Positions 19,165 through 28,723 of a stretch of 64,000 nt of DNA are shown here, piece after piece. Made by a program: the position numbers and the translations under genes. The stretch spans positions 34,257-98,256 of the forward strand of contig NZ_MWVJ01000025.1 of NCBI RefSeq assembly GCF_002087335.1, read 5' to 3'. Origin of the DNA: Pseudophaeobacter leonis. Its GTDB lineage: Bacteria; Pseudomonadota; Alphaproteobacteria; Rhodobacterales; Rhodobacteraceae. Positions within the stretch are counted from its first letter, which is position 1. Every line of letters starts with the position of its first letter. The notes under the pieces were generated by a model that did no database searches, was not told where the DNA came from, and worked only from the letters and a program-made list of their open reading frames with translations.

Positions 19165-19506
19165 ATGAACCTGCCACTCCCCTCCCTGCGCCATGCAGGG
19201 CTATGCGCCGTTTTGGCAGCCCAGGTTTTCACCGCGCAGGTGGCCTTTGTGCAGTCTGCCGAGGCCGGGGCGATTGAGCGCGCCTGCCGCAGCTCTGATC
19301 GCAGGGCCGCCAACCCCGCGCTGTGCAGCTGCATCCAGAAGGTCGCCAATGCCCGGCTGACCATGTCGGAACGCAAAACAGTGTCGAAATGGTTTGGTGA
19401 TCCGCATCAGGCCCAGGTGGTGCGCCAGTCCAGCAACAGCCGCGATGAACACCTGTGGGAGCGCTACAAGCTCTTTGGCGATACCGCCGCCAAAACCTGC
19501 GGCTAA
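19165..19506 (+). CDS. Small exported protein with a conserved Cys motif
   Basis: A 113-residue protein with a signal peptide (LPLPSLRHAGLCAVLAAQVF, probable cleavage near QSAEA). The mature part has four cysteines: ERACRSSDRRAANPALCSCIQKVAN and the C-terminal KTCG, plus the conserved WFGDPHQAQVVRQS and LWERYKLFG. Similar short periplasmic proteins are common in Rhodobacteraceae and are sometimes called arginine transporter without evidence. The start at 19165 follows a CGAGGGAC ribosome site and replaces the longer frame from 19039. Function unknown. Confidence 0.75.
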   Translation: MNLPLPSLRHAGLCAVLAAQVFTAQVAFVQSAEAGAIERACRSSDRRAANPALCSCIQKVANARLTMSERKTVSKWFGDPHQAQVVRQSSNSRDEHLWERYKLFGDTAAKTCG

Positions 19507-19794
19507 AGCCCTCCCACTGGCCTAGTGTCTACTGGCCTGCTGTTTCAGAATGCTGATCGGGACAGCCGCCCCCAATCGTGGCAGACAGCCTTTGCCAGGC
19601 TGCTACAGACGGCCTGCAGCGCCAAGTTTTCATAAAGCCAAAGCTGGTACCCTGACAGCTCATCTCATGCCGCATCGCAGAACGGGGCTTTGCAGGCCAC
19701 CACTTTAGGGGGAACTGCAGAGCCAATGGCACCCTTGACCGGCGGGGGGGAGCCAAGGAAACTACCGCCAGCTAATAGTTTTTGGAGCATGTGC

Positions 19795-20766
19795 ATGTTG
19801 ATCAAGGGGGTTACCCTCCGGGGGCTGGAGGTTTTTGAAACTCTGGCCAAGACCGGATCCGTTGCGCAGACCGCCGAAGCGACCGGTCTCAGCCAACCTG
19901 CGGTCAGCCAACAGTTGCGTAACCTTGAAAAAGCCCTGGGCACTGATCTGGTTGATCACGGCCGCCGACCCATGGTGCCGACCTCTGCCGGGCGAAACTT
20001 TCTCGCGCGCACCCAGGCGGTGTTGTCTGAACTGCGCCTGGCCCAAAGCGAGCTATCCATGATGGACCTGAGCCATCTGCCTGCGCTCTCCATCGGATTG
20101 ATTGATGACTTTGACAATGCCCTGACGCCGCGGCTTGTCACCGCCCTTGCCGAGAGCCTGACGCAGTGTCGCTTTAAAAGGATCCCCGCCTCCAGCCGGG
20201 ACATTCTGCGCGCCATCGAGGCCGATGAGATCCACCTTGCCGTCACCGCCACCACGGGCGAGCCGCAGGAGCGGCTGATTGAGTTCCCTCTGGTGCGTGA
20301 TCCCTTCATTCTGGTTGCTCCCAAAGGCTTCATTGCCAGCCCCGATGCGGCAGCAGGCCAGCTCAACCAACTGCCTTTTCTGCGCTACGCTCAGGACCAG
20401 CTGATCTCGCAGCAGATTGAAGCGCAGATCCAACGCCAGTCGGCTGAATTTGAGAATCGTTTTGAGATCGGCTCACATCTGGCGCTGATGGCCATGGTTG
20501 CCCGTCGCATCGGTTGGGCGGTGACAACGCCGCTTGGCTATATGCGGGCGGCGCGGTTCCACGACGACATCGAAGCCTTCCCGCTGCCGTTTGGTGAGGC
20601 TGCGCGCAGAATTTCGCTGTTCGCCAGCAAGGACTGGGCTGACCAGTTGCCACGCACCGTCGCTCAGACCACCCAGGGGCTGATCAAACGGCAGATGATA
20701 AACCCCGCCATCGCCCGCCTGCCCTGGCTGGCGCAGGACTTCAAACTGCTGGAAGAGCTCAGCTGA
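19795..20766 (+). CDS. LysR-family transcriptional regulator
   Basis: A 323-residue regulator with an N-terminal winged helix-turn-helix (TLRGLEVFETLAKTGSVAQTAEATGLSQPAVSQQLRNLEKALG) and a periplasmic-binding-like effector domain (from about residue 85). Two ATGs (19789, 19795) share one ribosome site; GGAG lies 7 bp before the second, which is chosen. LysR genes usually act on a divergent neighbour, but the gene to the left is codirectional and the phosphatase to the right is convergent, so the target is not evident. Confidence 0.9.
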   Translation: MLIKGVTLRGLEVFETLAKTGSVAQTAEATGLSQPAVSQQLRNLEKALGTDLVDHGRRPMVPTSAGRNFLARTQAVLSELRLAQSELSMMDLSHLPALSIGLIDDFDNALTPRLVTALAESLTQCRFKRIPASSRDILRAIEADEIHLAVTATTGEPQERLIEFPLVRDPFILVAPKGFIASPDAAAGQLNQLPFLRYAQDQLISQQIEAQIQRQSAEFENRFEIGSHLALMAMVARRIGWAVTTPLGYMRAARFHDDIEAFPLPFGEAARRISLFASKDWADQLPRTVAQTTQGLIKRQMINPAIARLPWLAQDFKLLEELS

Positions 20767-20823
20767 CCCCGCCACCCCATATATTCTGAACGCAGCTAAA
20801 ACGTGGCACGCGCTGTCCGGGCT

Positions 20824-21291
20824 TTAGTCCAGCTGCAGCTTCAGTCCTGCCGCTGCCCGTTCAATCAAATCCAGACAGCCATCGAAATCGCGCGTGTAAT
20901 AGGGGTCAGGAACATGGTCCGCATTCCTGTCCAGCGCGAAATCAGTGAACAGGCGCACCGGCACCCGTTTACCAGCTGGGCGCAGCACCTCGATATCTTC
21001 GAGGTTGCTGTGATCCATTGCCACAATGAGATCAAAGCGATCAAAATCTGCGGCTATGAACTGGCGTGCCCTCAGGTCTGAGACATCCAAACCACGCGCC
21101 TTCAACGCCGCCTGCATGGGCCCATAGGGCGGCTCTCCCAAATGATAGCCTGCGGTGCCTGCACTGTCAGTTTCAACCTCGGGGCACAGCGCGCGAAACA
21201 CGCCCTCGGCAGCTGGAGACCGGCAAATATTGCCCAGGCAAACAAACAGAATACGACTGGGACTGAGACGGGGACGGGGACTGACAGGCAT
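20824..21291 (-). CDS. Low-molecular-weight protein-tyrosine phosphatase
   Basis: A 155-residue LMW-PTP. The P-loop is VCLGNICRSP, with nucleophile Cys18 and phosphate-binding Arg24, and the general acid Asp is in DPYYTRDF near residue 123. Such enzymes dephosphorylate tyrosine kinases of polysaccharide export or act on arsenate/metabolites; no partner kinase is in the window. The first 12 residues (Pro/Ser/Arg-rich) derive from a slightly repetitive ggga(c)tg tract, so a start nearer RILFVCLG cannot be excluded. Confidence 0.9.
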   Translation of the reverse strand: MPVSPRPRLSPSRILFVCLGNICRSPAAEGVFRALCPEVETDSAGTAGYHLGEPPYGPMQAALKARGLDVSDLRARQFIAADFDRFDLIVAMDHSNLEDIEVLRPAGKRVPVRLFTDFALDRNADHVPDPYYTRDFDGCLDLIERAAAGLKLQLD

Positions 21292-21644
21292 GGCCTACCT
21301 CCTCAAAGAGCAGTCCATTTAGCGCAATAAATCCAAATCATTACAAGTGCCTCATGGCAAAATCACTGCCTTTCTATAGCTTGCTATAGCTTGGCTTCCT
21401 GCCAAAGGCAGGCTTGGAAGGCCTGCACGGCTAGGCTACGCCCAGAGAATTTTGCCATACCTCGGATCTGCTGCAGGCCTTCTGCAGCACCCGCCGCCCT
21501 CAGCCCCTCCCACCATAGCAGTGCTTCAGGAATATCCGGGCGCAACCTAAAAAGGCCAGCCCTGCAAAGGGTCGGCCTGGGCGCGACGGAGGGCTGCAGC
21601 GCAGCCTGACACCGCGCCCTCCCCTTTCTGTATCTTCAGAGGCT
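21292..21644. other. 353-bp spacer without a gene
   Basis: It holds the phosphatase promoter region, a 10-bp tandem repeat ctatagcttg x 2 (21374-21393), a short hairpin ggctgc-agc-gcagcc (about 21592-21606) and the terminator of the copper-chaperone unit. Confidence 0.55.
21549..21577 (-). terminator. Rho-independent terminator for the PCu(A)C unit
   Basis: An inverted repeat aggcc..gccc / gggt..ggcct with a tgcaaa loop. On the minus strand it is followed by TTTTTAGG, about 70 bp past the chaperone stop codon. Confidence 0.65.
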
Positions 21645-22124
21645 TTAGTTGGAGTGCTTCATATGGCCGCCATGAGCAGGCTTGCGCTCCAGATCAACTG
21701 GGATGTCGATCATGACTTCACCGGCATTTTTGAACACCAGCGTCACAGGCACCACATCGCCATGCTTCAGCTCCTGTTTCAGCCCCATGAACATCACGTG
21801 ATCGCTACCACGTTGCAACATGTGGTGGCCTCCGGCAGGAATGCTAAAGCCCTCTTCCACATGCACCATCTTCATGACGCCATCGCCAGTCTCCATATGG
21901 GTGTGCAGCTCAACCCGTTTGGAAATGTCAGAGCGCGCCTCAATCAGCTGATCATCCTCAGCGCTCATATTCATGATCTCCATGAATGCAGCACCACTGG
22001 TCGACATCTTGGCCGACACCCGGGCATATTGGTCCTGCACCATGATCTTGGCGCCATCAGCATAGGCGGCGCCAGCAAAGCTCAATGCGGCAGTCGCCGC
22101 AAACAATACGGTCTTCAGGGACAT
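21645..22124 (-). CDS. Periplasmic copper chaperone PCu(A)C
   Basis: A 159-residue protein with a signal peptide (cleavage near AAYA). It is a cupredoxin-like PCu(A)C domain that carries Cu(I) to the CuA/CuB centres of cytochrome oxidase. The metal ligands are visible: the HTHMETGDGVMKM stretch and GGHHML with DHVMFMG fit the H-M-x(n)-H-x-M pattern. A His/Met-rich tail (HGGHMKHSN) may bind more copper. It is 54 bp downstream of a codirectional Cys-containing exported protein, and they probably form a two-gene unit. Confidence 0.9.
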   Translation of the reverse strand: MSLKTVLFAATAALSFAGAAYADGAKIMVQDQYARVSAKMSTSGAAFMEIMNMSAEDDQLIEARSDISKRVELHTHMETGDGVMKMVHVEEGFSIPAGGHHMLQRGSDHVMFMGLKQELKHGDVVPVTLVFKNAGEVMIDIPVDLERKPAHGGHMKHSN

Positions 22125-22178
22125 TTCTGTCTCCTCTCTTAAGTGCAGGAATATTTGATAGAGTTAGGGGAGCGGTCG

Positions 22179-22529
22179 TCAGCCCACAGCAGGGGGTGCC
22201 CGCGCCATTGCTTCCAGTGCCACCCAATGGGTCAGCACCGGAGCCTGCCAAACGCGGTCAAACGCTTGCCCACCATAGGGCCGCAGCGCCATAGTATCCG
22301 GAGAGGCCACAGCATCCAGCAGATGCATGACGCAGTCGGGACAAAAATGGGGCGCTGTCGTGGGCTGACCTTCGTCATCGACGTAGAGGGTCACCGGCCC
22401 ATTCCCGGAGCAGATAACAATCTGCCCGCTGGCATCCCGCGCGCCCTTCACACTGGCTGAGACATGCCCCGTCAGGGCAATCATCAGGGCCAGCGTCAGA
22501 GCCAGATATATCCGCAGGAAACGTGCCAT
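22179..22529 (-). CDS. Hypothetical exported Cys-motif protein, paired with PCu(A)C
   Basis: A 116-residue protein with an N-terminal signal or anchor (LRIYLALTLALMIALTGHVSAS). The mature part contains IVICSGNGPVTLYVDDEGQPT and PHFCPDC followed by a helical MHLLDAV. The C-x(n)-HFCPDC pattern resembles DUF2946-type proteins, which often sit in copper loci. Its position directly upstream of the copper chaperone suggests a role in periplasmic copper handling; this is inferred from context only. Confidence 0.7.
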   Translation of the reverse strand: MARFLRIYLALTLALMIALTGHVSASVKGARDASGQIVICSGNGPVTLYVDDEGQPTTAPHFCPDCVMHLLDAVASPDTMALRPYGGQAFDRVWQAPVLTHWVALEAMARAPPAVG

Positions 22530-22579
22530 ATCTCAGGATATGCCCCCGCAAGGCCGCAGCTGCAAGCGCGATATCACAA

Positions 22580-22617
22580 AAACGGCAAAACGCCGCGCAT
22601 CACAGGGATGCACGGCG
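22580..22617 (-). terminator. Rho-independent terminator for rpmB
   Basis: An 11-position stem (cgccg-c-gcatc / gatgc-a-cggcg) with a short loop. On the minus strand it runs into a T-rich tail, about 25 bp past the rpmB stop. Confidence 0.75.
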
Positions 22618-22641
22618 CTTCGAATTCAAATGTGATAAAGA

Positions 22642-22932
22642 TCAGGCCTGTACGGTCTGCGCCTTGGCGATCTCTTTTTTCACTTTCAGAGCGCTTGTGG
22701 ACAGCTCTTCGTCTTTGGCTTTTGCCAGGAACGCGTCCAGACCACCGCGGTGATCAACAGTGCGCAGCGCAGCAGCTGAAATCTTCAGCTTGATGCCACG
22801 ACCCAGAGTCTCGGACTGCAGGGTACAATCGTTCAGGTTTGGCAGAAACCGACGACGAGTTCTGTTTTTGGCATGGCTGACATTGTTGCCAGACATCGGG
22901 CCTTTTCCGGTCAGTTCGCAGCGGCGCGACAT
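22642..22932 (-). CDS. rpmB: 50S ribosomal protein L28
   Basis: A 96-residue protein starting [33 protein letters not shown], the typical alphaproteobacterial L28 N-terminus, with [25 protein letters not shown] following. It has an internal rather than a full four-Cys zinc site (a single Cys in the N-terminal region), as usual in this class. Transcribed alone with its own terminator. Confidence 0.95.
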   Translation of the reverse strand: MSRRCELTGKGPMSGNNVSHAKNRTRRRFLPNLNDCTLQSETLGRGIKLKISAAALRTVDHRGGLDAFLAKAKDEELSTSALKVKKEIAKAQTVQA

Positions 22933-23316
22933 AGGTTCATCCTTCGTATCTGCGGCAGCACCCGGAATTTTCCCGAATCAGCTGCCATATCTCAAAAGGC
23001 GTGGCCAAAGGCGACGCCCGAAAACTGGTTGGATGCGTTTAGGAGGAATCGCCCCAAGGGTCAAGTCATATGACGGGGTTTTGTGGCAGTCCCCCGGTGA
23101 AATGGCTCAACCCGTTCCAACCTGTGGTTATCGTAGGCTCTATAGGGCCTATCCAGCCCCTTGGCGAGTCTCCTCTAAGGCCGCAAGCCGCGGCCTCCAA
23201 CACCTGCGCCAGCCAGCCCGACAGGCAGAAAATCAGACGCCAAAGCAGGCCAAAGCAAAACAGGCCAGATACGAACAGGTCCGACCACAACAGGCCAGAT
23301 CCAAACAGGCCAGGCT
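22933..23316. other. 384-bp spacer between rpmB and meaB
   Basis: It holds the rpmB promoter region, a ggccgc-aagcc-gcggcc hairpin (about 23178-23195) and a 15-bp tandem array (23259-23314). The open frames crossing it have no ribosome sites and follow the repeats. Confidence 0.55.
23259..23314. repeat. Tandem repeat, 15 bp x 3.7
   Basis: Units close to aacaggccagatcca, ending just before the meaB stop codon. Confidence 0.85.
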
Positions 23317-24297
23317 TTATCCTGCGACACCCAGCCCCTTTAACATGTCCTGGGCCGCCGCCGCAGGCGACGCCTCCCCGGTGGCCACCTGATCCGAAAG
23401 CGCTTTCATCCGATCCTTTGCCCAGGACGTCTCCAGCCGGGCCAAAAGCGCCTGACGCACGTCTTGCGCAAACCAATAGCGCGCCTGCTCGGCGCGGGTT
23501 GCCTCCCAGTGCCCGTGTTCGCGACGCCAGCCCGTAAGGATTTGCATTTCCTCCCAGGCCTGCGCCAGACCCGTCTCATCGAGGGCCGAGACCATTTGCG
23601 CCTTTGGAAAGCCCTGTGGATCCTGCGGCCGCTTACGCAACAGGCGCAGCGCCCCGGAATAGTCGGCGCAGGTGCGTATGGCGGCAGATTTCAGATCGCC
23701 ATCGGCCTTGTTGACCAGGATGATATCCGCCATTTCCATGATGCCGCGCTTCACTCCCTGCAGCTCATCGCCGCCAGCAGGCGCCAGCAGCAGCACAAAC
23801 AGATCGGACATCTGCGCCACAACGGTTTCCGACTGGCCAACGCCCACGGTCTCTATCAGCACCACATCAAACCCCGCCGCCTCACAGAGCGCCACGGCCT
23901 CGCGGGTGCGCCGCGCCACGCCGCCCAGATTGGTCTGGCTTGGCGAGGGGCGAATAAAGGCGGCTTTCTCCCGGCTCAGATGCTCCATCCGGGTCTTGTC
24001 TCCCAGAATAGATCCCCCCGTGCGGGCCGAGCTGGGATCAACTGCCAGCACCGCCACCCGCAGCCCCTGCGCCACCAGCATCATGCCAAAGCTCTCAATA
24101 AACGTGGACTTTCCCACCCCCGGTGTCCCAGACAGGCCAATACGCAGCGCCTCGCGGCCTGATTTGGCCAGTTTGCCCAGCAATGCGGTCGCCAAAGCCC
24201 GGTGATCCTCACGGCCGCTTTCCACCAGAGTGATGGCACGCGCCAGCGCTCTGCGGTCCCCATTCAGGATCTTCTCACTCATCTCGGCAATATCCAT
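23317..24297 (-). CDS. meaB: Methylmalonyl-CoA mutase-associated GTPase MeaB
   Basis: A 326-residue G3E-family GTPase. The P-loop is GTPGVGKST, followed by AVDPSSARTGGSILGDKTRM, ETVGVGQSE (switch region) and NKADGD (base specificity). MeaB gates cofactor loading and protects B12-dependent methylmalonyl-CoA or ethylmalonyl-CoA mutase. The mutase gene is not adjacent. The old name ArgK (LAO/AO transport kinase) refers to the same family. It is divergent from hrpB. Confidence 0.92.
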   Translation of the reverse strand: MDIAEMSEKILNGDRRALARAITLVESGREDHRALATALLGKLAKSGREALRIGLSGTPGVGKSTFIESFGMMLVAQGLRVAVLAVDPSSARTGGSILGDKTRMEHLSREKAAFIRPSPSQTNLGGVARRTREAVALCEAAGFDVVLIETVGVGQSETVVAQMSDLFVLLLAPAGGDELQGVKRGIMEMADIILVNKADGDLKSAAIRTCADYSGALRLLRKRPQDPQGFPKAQMVSALDETGLAQAWEEMQILTGWRREHGHWEATRAEQARYWFAQDVRQALLARLETSWAKDRMKALSDQVATGEASPAAAAQDMLKGLGVAG

Positions 24298-24470
24298 GCC
24301 CGGCCTCCGGATCTTGTACAGGTCTTAGAAATTTCCGCCTAATTGACGCAGCAGCGCACCTTTTGTCCAGTGCGAAGCCGTCGCAGGGGGTGCAAGACAC
24401 CTCCACAGGAGCTGCCGCGCCTCAGGCGTCGGCGTCTAGCTTTGTCCAAAGACATAGGGGGCCAGCGCGT

Positions 24471-24496
24471 TCAGCTCTGGACCTCAGCTCTGGACC
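24471..24496. repeat. Tandem repeat, 13 bp x 2
   Basis: Two exact copies of tcagctctggacc in the divergent meaB-hrpB spacer, before the hrpB start. The 13-bp unit would break frame, which supports a start downstream at 24526. Confidence 0.8.
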
Positions 24497-25191
24497 CGGG
24501 CGCGCGCTTTAGCGATAAGCAAGCCATGACAAAAGCCTCCGGTCCAGACCTCCCCATCGATGATGCGCTGCCCGCCCTGCTGGCCGCCCTGCGCCAGAAC
24601 AGCCGCGCTGTGTTGCAGGCCCCGCCCGGTGCCGGCAAAACCACCAAAGTGCCGCTGGCAATGCTGCAGGCCGGATTGACCGAGCAGCGTATCGTCATGC
24701 TTGAGCCCCGTCGTCTGGCGGCGCGCGCCGCAGCCGAGCGATGGCCGAAACTCTGGGCGAAGAGGTTGGCCAAACGGTCGGCTATCGCATTCGCGGTGAG
24801 GCAAAGACCAGCAAGGCCACCCGCATCGAAGTGGTGACCGAGGGCATCCTCACCCGCATGTTGCAGTTGGATCCTGACCTGCCGGGGATCGGCGCGGTGA
24901 TCTTTGATGAATTTCACGAACGCTCCCTGAATGCCGATCTGGGGCTGGCCTTTTGCCTAGGTGGCAGGTGCTCTGCGCGACGATTTGATCCTGCTGGCAA
25001 TGTCAGCCACGTTGGACGCAGCCCCGGTGGCTGCCTTGATGCAGGCACCGCTGATCACCTCAGAAGGGCGCAGCTATCCGGCGCAAACCCGCTGGCTGGA
25101 CAGCCCCCTAAAACCTCAGGCCCGGCGGCTTGAGGCGCTGTGCGATCTGGTGGTGCAGGCTGAACGTGACAGCCGCGACACAGCGACAGGC

Positions 25192-25227
25192 GCGCAGACG
25201 GGCACGCAGACGGGCGCGCAGACGGGC
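25192..25227. repeat. Tandem repeat, 12 bp x 3, coding
   Basis: Units gcgcagacgggc encode AQTG repeats in the hrpB linker after the second helicase motif block. Confidence 0.85.
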
Positions 25228-26104
25228 GCACATATGGATACGCAAATGGGTGGCGGGATTCTGGTCTTTCTGCCCGGCGAGGGCGAGATCCGCAGGGCGG
25301 AGCAAAACCTGAGCAACCGACTGCCAGACGACTGCGTGATCCAGCCTCTGTTTGGCGCCCTGCCTTTTGCGGCGCAACAGGCCGCTATTCGCCCCGCGAC
25401 AGCCGGGCGCAAGATTGTGCTGGCGACCTCGATCGCCGAGACCTCGCTCACCATTCAGGATATTCGCGTGGTGGTCGACATGGGACAGGCGCGCCGGGCC
25501 CGGTTTGATCCCGGCTCTGGCATGTCACGGCTGGTGACCGAAAAAGTCAGCCGCGCCGAGGCCACCCAGCGGCAGGGGCGCGCCGGTCGGGTGGCGCCCG
25601 GCACCAGCTATCGCCTCTGACCAAAGGTGAGGAAGGCGCCCTGGCGGCATTCCCACCGCCCGAGATCGCCTCGGCAGATCTCACCGGATTGGCGTTGGAA
25701 CTGGCGCTTTGGGGGGCCGCGGCTGAGGACCTTGCCTTTTTGACACCGCCACCCGACGGCACAATAGCTGAAGCCCGCAAGCTGTTGCAGATGCTCGGCG
25801 CACTGGACGGGCAGCACCGGATGACCTCTCATGGCAAGGCGCTGGCCAGATTACCGCTGCATCCCCGGCTGGGACATATGCTGCTGCAGGCCGGACCAGA
25901 GGCGGCCGAACTGGCTGCTCTTATGGGCGAACGGGACCCGCTGCGCGCGGCCCCCGCGGATCTGGGATTGCGGCTGGAGGCCCTGAAAGACCCCAAGGGA
26001 TTTCAACGCAAACGCCCCTATCAGCTCTCCTATCCTGTGGTAGAACGCATCCGCCAGGAGACACGGCGGCTGCAAAAGCAACGCAGCACAGGCAAAAAAG
26101 CCAT

Positions 26105-26134
26105 AGGCCAATTTTCCACAGGCCAATTTTCCAA
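26105..26134. repeat. Tandem repeat, 15 bp x 2, coding
   Basis: Units aggccaattttccac/a encode GQFS repeats within the hrpB C-terminal half. Confidence 0.8.
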
Positions 26135-27117
26135 GGGCCAGACTGGAACGGACCAGACAGCCCTGTCGCCGGCCGCTATGGCCGCCCTCGCCTATCCTGA
26201 CCGGGTCGGACAACGGCGCAAGGGGGATCAGCCGCGCTATGTGCTGTCGGGTGGCAAAGGCGTGCAGCTTGATCCCGGCGACACCCTCGCCGCCGCCCCT
26301 TTCATCGTGGCGCTCGACACCGATGGCAACCCGCGCGAAGCCCGCGTGCGCATGGCCGCCCAAATCACCCTGAGCGAAATTCACGACCTGTTTGGCGACC
26401 AGATCAGCTGGCAGGACCATTGCCACGGGCCCAAACGCGCCCGCCGGGTCGAGGCCCGCCAGCAACAACGCTTTGGCGCGCTCACGCTGGATGACCGGCT
26501 GTGGAAAGACGTTCCTGCCGACAAGGTGGCCGAGGCCATGCTGGACGGGGTGCGCGATCTCGGGCTGCGGATTACCGGCGCGGCGGCAAGGCTTGCGGCG
26601 CGGGTCGAGCTGCTGCGCGCCGATGGTCACGACCTGCCCGATTTCTCAAATGAGGGCTTGCTGGCGCGGCTTGACGACTGGTTGCTGCCGATGCTGGGCG
26701 GCGTAAAATCCGCCGCTGCCTGGAAACAGTTCGACCTGCTCCCGGCCCTGCGTGCCGCGCTTGACTGGCAGCAAACCCAGCTGCTGGACCGCGAGGCCCC
26801 CGGCAGTTTCACCACCCCCCTGGGGCGTAAGATCCCAATCACCTACAGCGACGAGGCTCCCGAAATTTCGGTCCGCCTGCAAGAGCTCTTTGGCGTTAGC
26901 CGTCACCCCACCGTCGGCGGCGTACCTCTAAAGATCACCCTGCTGTCGCCAGCCCAGCGCCCCATTCAAATCACCCGCGACCTACCAGGGTTCTGGACCG
27001 GCTCCTACTCTGATGTGCGCAAAGATATGCGGGCGCAATATCCCCGCCACCCCTGGCCCGAGGATCCCACGCAAGAAGACCCCACTTTGCGGGCAAAACG
27101 ACGCAAATAGCGCCACC

Positions 27118-27226
27118 GCCGCGCGCCAGTTTACTGGCGCGCGGCTGGGCCCAACGGCGGGCGGCGTATCTGTGATGCGCCAGTTTGATCCGCCAGTCCG
27201 CGGGCGGGAGCCCCTCCCCTCCTGTT
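27118..27226. repeat. Composite hairpin repeat, copy 1
   Basis: A 13-bp perfect inverted repeat with a 2-nt loop (27118-27130 / 27133-27145) is followed by gggcccaacgg, a variable middle, and gggcgggagcccctcc. It fills the spacer between convergent hrpB and the SDR gene and shares its architecture with copies at 39.5 kb and 54 kb. It may also end transcription. Confidence 0.6.
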
Positions 27227-27236
27227 TTTGTGACTC

Positions 27237-27986
27237 TTACTCCCGCAGCGCAGGCAGGCCGATGCCAGTGGCCTCAAAGCCGCCATCCGCCGCCAGGATC
27301 TGCCCGGTCACAAAACTCGCCTTGTCTGACAGCAAAAAGATAATGGCTGCCGCGATCTCTGCTTCCTTGCCATAGCGATTGAGCGGCAGGGCATCGTGAT
27401 ATGCGGCAATGATTTCCGGGCTGTGCACGGCCATAGCCAGCTTCGTTGCAACCGGCCCCGGCGCCACAGCATTGACCCGAATGCCCAGCTCACCCAATTC
27501 CACCGCCTGCTGCAGCGTCAACTGCGCCAGCGCCGCCTTGGAGGTGCCATAGGCCACCCGCAGCGTGCTGGCCCGCAGACCCGAGATTGAGGTGATATTC
27601 ACCACCGCACCGCCGCCCTCGGCCGACAACAGGTCACTAAAAGCCTGGGTCATCAGAAACGGCCCATCCAGATTGGTCTCCATCACCCGGCGCCAACGCT
27701 CAAATGTGGTTTCCCGGATCGGGCCAAAATCTGCGACACCGGCGTTGTTGACCAGCCCATCCAGCCGGCCAAAGCGCGCTGTCACCTCGGACACAGCCCG
27801 CGCCACATCCTCGGGCTTTGAAACATCCCCATCGGCCACAAGGGCCTGCGGCAACTGCTTCGCCGCTTGCGCCAGCTCGGCGCTGTCTCGATCCAAAAGC
27901 GCCACCTGCCAGCCCTCTGCCGTAAGCCCCTGCGCCGTGGCCAGGCCAATTCCGCGCGCCGCGCCGGTAATCAATGCTGTTTTCAT
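27237..27986 (-). CDS. Short-chain dehydrogenase/reductase
   Basis: A 249-residue classical SDR. TGAARGIG binds NAD(P), NNAG is the structural motif, and the catalytic set is Ser in ITSISG with Tyr and Lys in YGTSK. Asp rather than Arg after the second strand (LLDRDS) suggests an NAD preference. The C-terminus SFVTGQILAADGGFEATG is typical. The ATG at 27986 is preferred over 28025 because it directly precedes KTALITGA and follows a GGGGCGG. The substrate cannot be deduced. Confidence 0.9.
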   Translation of the reverse strand: MKTALITGAARGIGLATAQGLTAEGWQVALLDRDSAELAQAAKQLPQALVADGDVSKPEDVARAVSEVTARFGRLDGLVNNAGVADFGPIRETTFERWRRVMETNLDGPFLMTQAFSDLLSAEGGGAVVNITSISGLRASTLRVAYGTSKAALAQLTLQQAVELGELGIRVNAVAPGPVATKLAMAVHSPEIIAAYHDALPLNRYGKEAEIAAAIIFLLSDKASFVTGQILAADGGFEATGIGLPALRE

Positions 27987-28264
27987 AAACCGCCCCATCA
28001 GAAATTTGAGCAACATCTCAGACATCCTGGCCCCGGAAAGTCAATAAAGCTGCAGTGTCAGAAAAGGCGCTGAAAAAGATCTGTCTTGTTCTACGCCTTG
28101 ATCCATGCCGCGCATTTTCCACACAACCTCTGGGCTAAAAGATCTAAACAGGTTGTACTTTATCCACAGCACCCCTATTTTACAGGGACTTCAATAAGAT
28201 CAAGCCTCGCGACAGCAGCAAAGCAAGCGCGATATGGCCAAAAAACAATAATAGGCAGTTCAAA

Positions 28265-28723
28265 ATGAGCAACTTTTTTACCCGGGCTTGGGAAGGAATG
28301 ATCAAGCCCATTCTCTTCCGTCCCAAACGGGTTCAGGTGGCTGCTCTGTGCTATCGAACAACCACGGGTAAAAAAGAAGTTCTGATGATTACAAGTCGCG
28401 GCACCGGGCGCTGGATCCTGCCCAAGGGCTGGCCAATCAAAGGCAAAGATGGTGGTGAATCTGCCCTTCAGGAAGCCTGGGAAGAGGCAGGCGTGCAAAA
28501 CGGTCGTGTCCAGGCCGACCCCATTGGCGCCTTCAGCTATGAAAAAGAGTTGAAGACCGGCCTGCCGATCCCGGTTCAGACCTTTGTCTATACCGTGGGC
28601 GACGTCGAACTGTCAGATACCTATCCCGAGGCACATCAGCGGCAACGCAAATGGTTCGCCACGCAAGAGGCCGCAAATCTGGTAAGGGAACCTGAGCTGC
28701 AGGATATTCTGCGTCAATTGTGA
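28265..28723 (+). CDS. NUDIX hydrolase
   Basis: A 152-residue protein. The Nudix box reads GGESALQEAWEEAGV, close to G-x5-E-x7-REUxEExGU, with the Arg of the REU triplet replaced by Gln. The pattern ITSRGTGRWILPKGWP resembles diphosphoinositol- or diadenosine-polyphosphate hydrolases. It probably cleaves a nucleoside or polyphosphate diphosphate in the cytosol. It lies 93 bp upstream of the phosphate transporter gene, with a Pho-box-like site beginning at its stop codon. Confidence 0.88.
   Translation: MSNFFTRAWEGMIKPILFRPKRVQVAALCYRTTTGKKEVLMITSRGTGRWILPKGWPIKGKDGGESALQEAWEEAGVQNGRVQADPIGAFSYEKELKTGLPIPVQTFVYTVGDVELSDTYPEAHQRQRKWFATQEAANLVREPELQDILRQL

Larger units (their letters stand above)
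24526..27110 (+). pseudogene. hrpB: ATP-dependent helicase HrpB, interrupted by three frameshifts
   Basis: The parts add up to a full Hrp[11 protein letters not shown] (Walker A), [30 protein letters not shown] (DEFH box), LLAMSATLD, FLPGEGEI, LATSIAETSLTI, TQRQGRAGRV, then the HrpB C-terminal region (LELALWG, LLPMLGGVKS, LLSPAQRPIQITRDLPGFW). Three switches break it: at 24739 one base is missing before ATGGCCGAAACT; near 24960 two bases are missing or one extra; at 25618 a lost G turns CTC-TGG-ACC into a TGA. Two in-frame tandem arrays add TGAQTG and GQFS repeats. Three hits in one nonessential gene fit genuine decay better than chance error. Confidence 0.85.
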
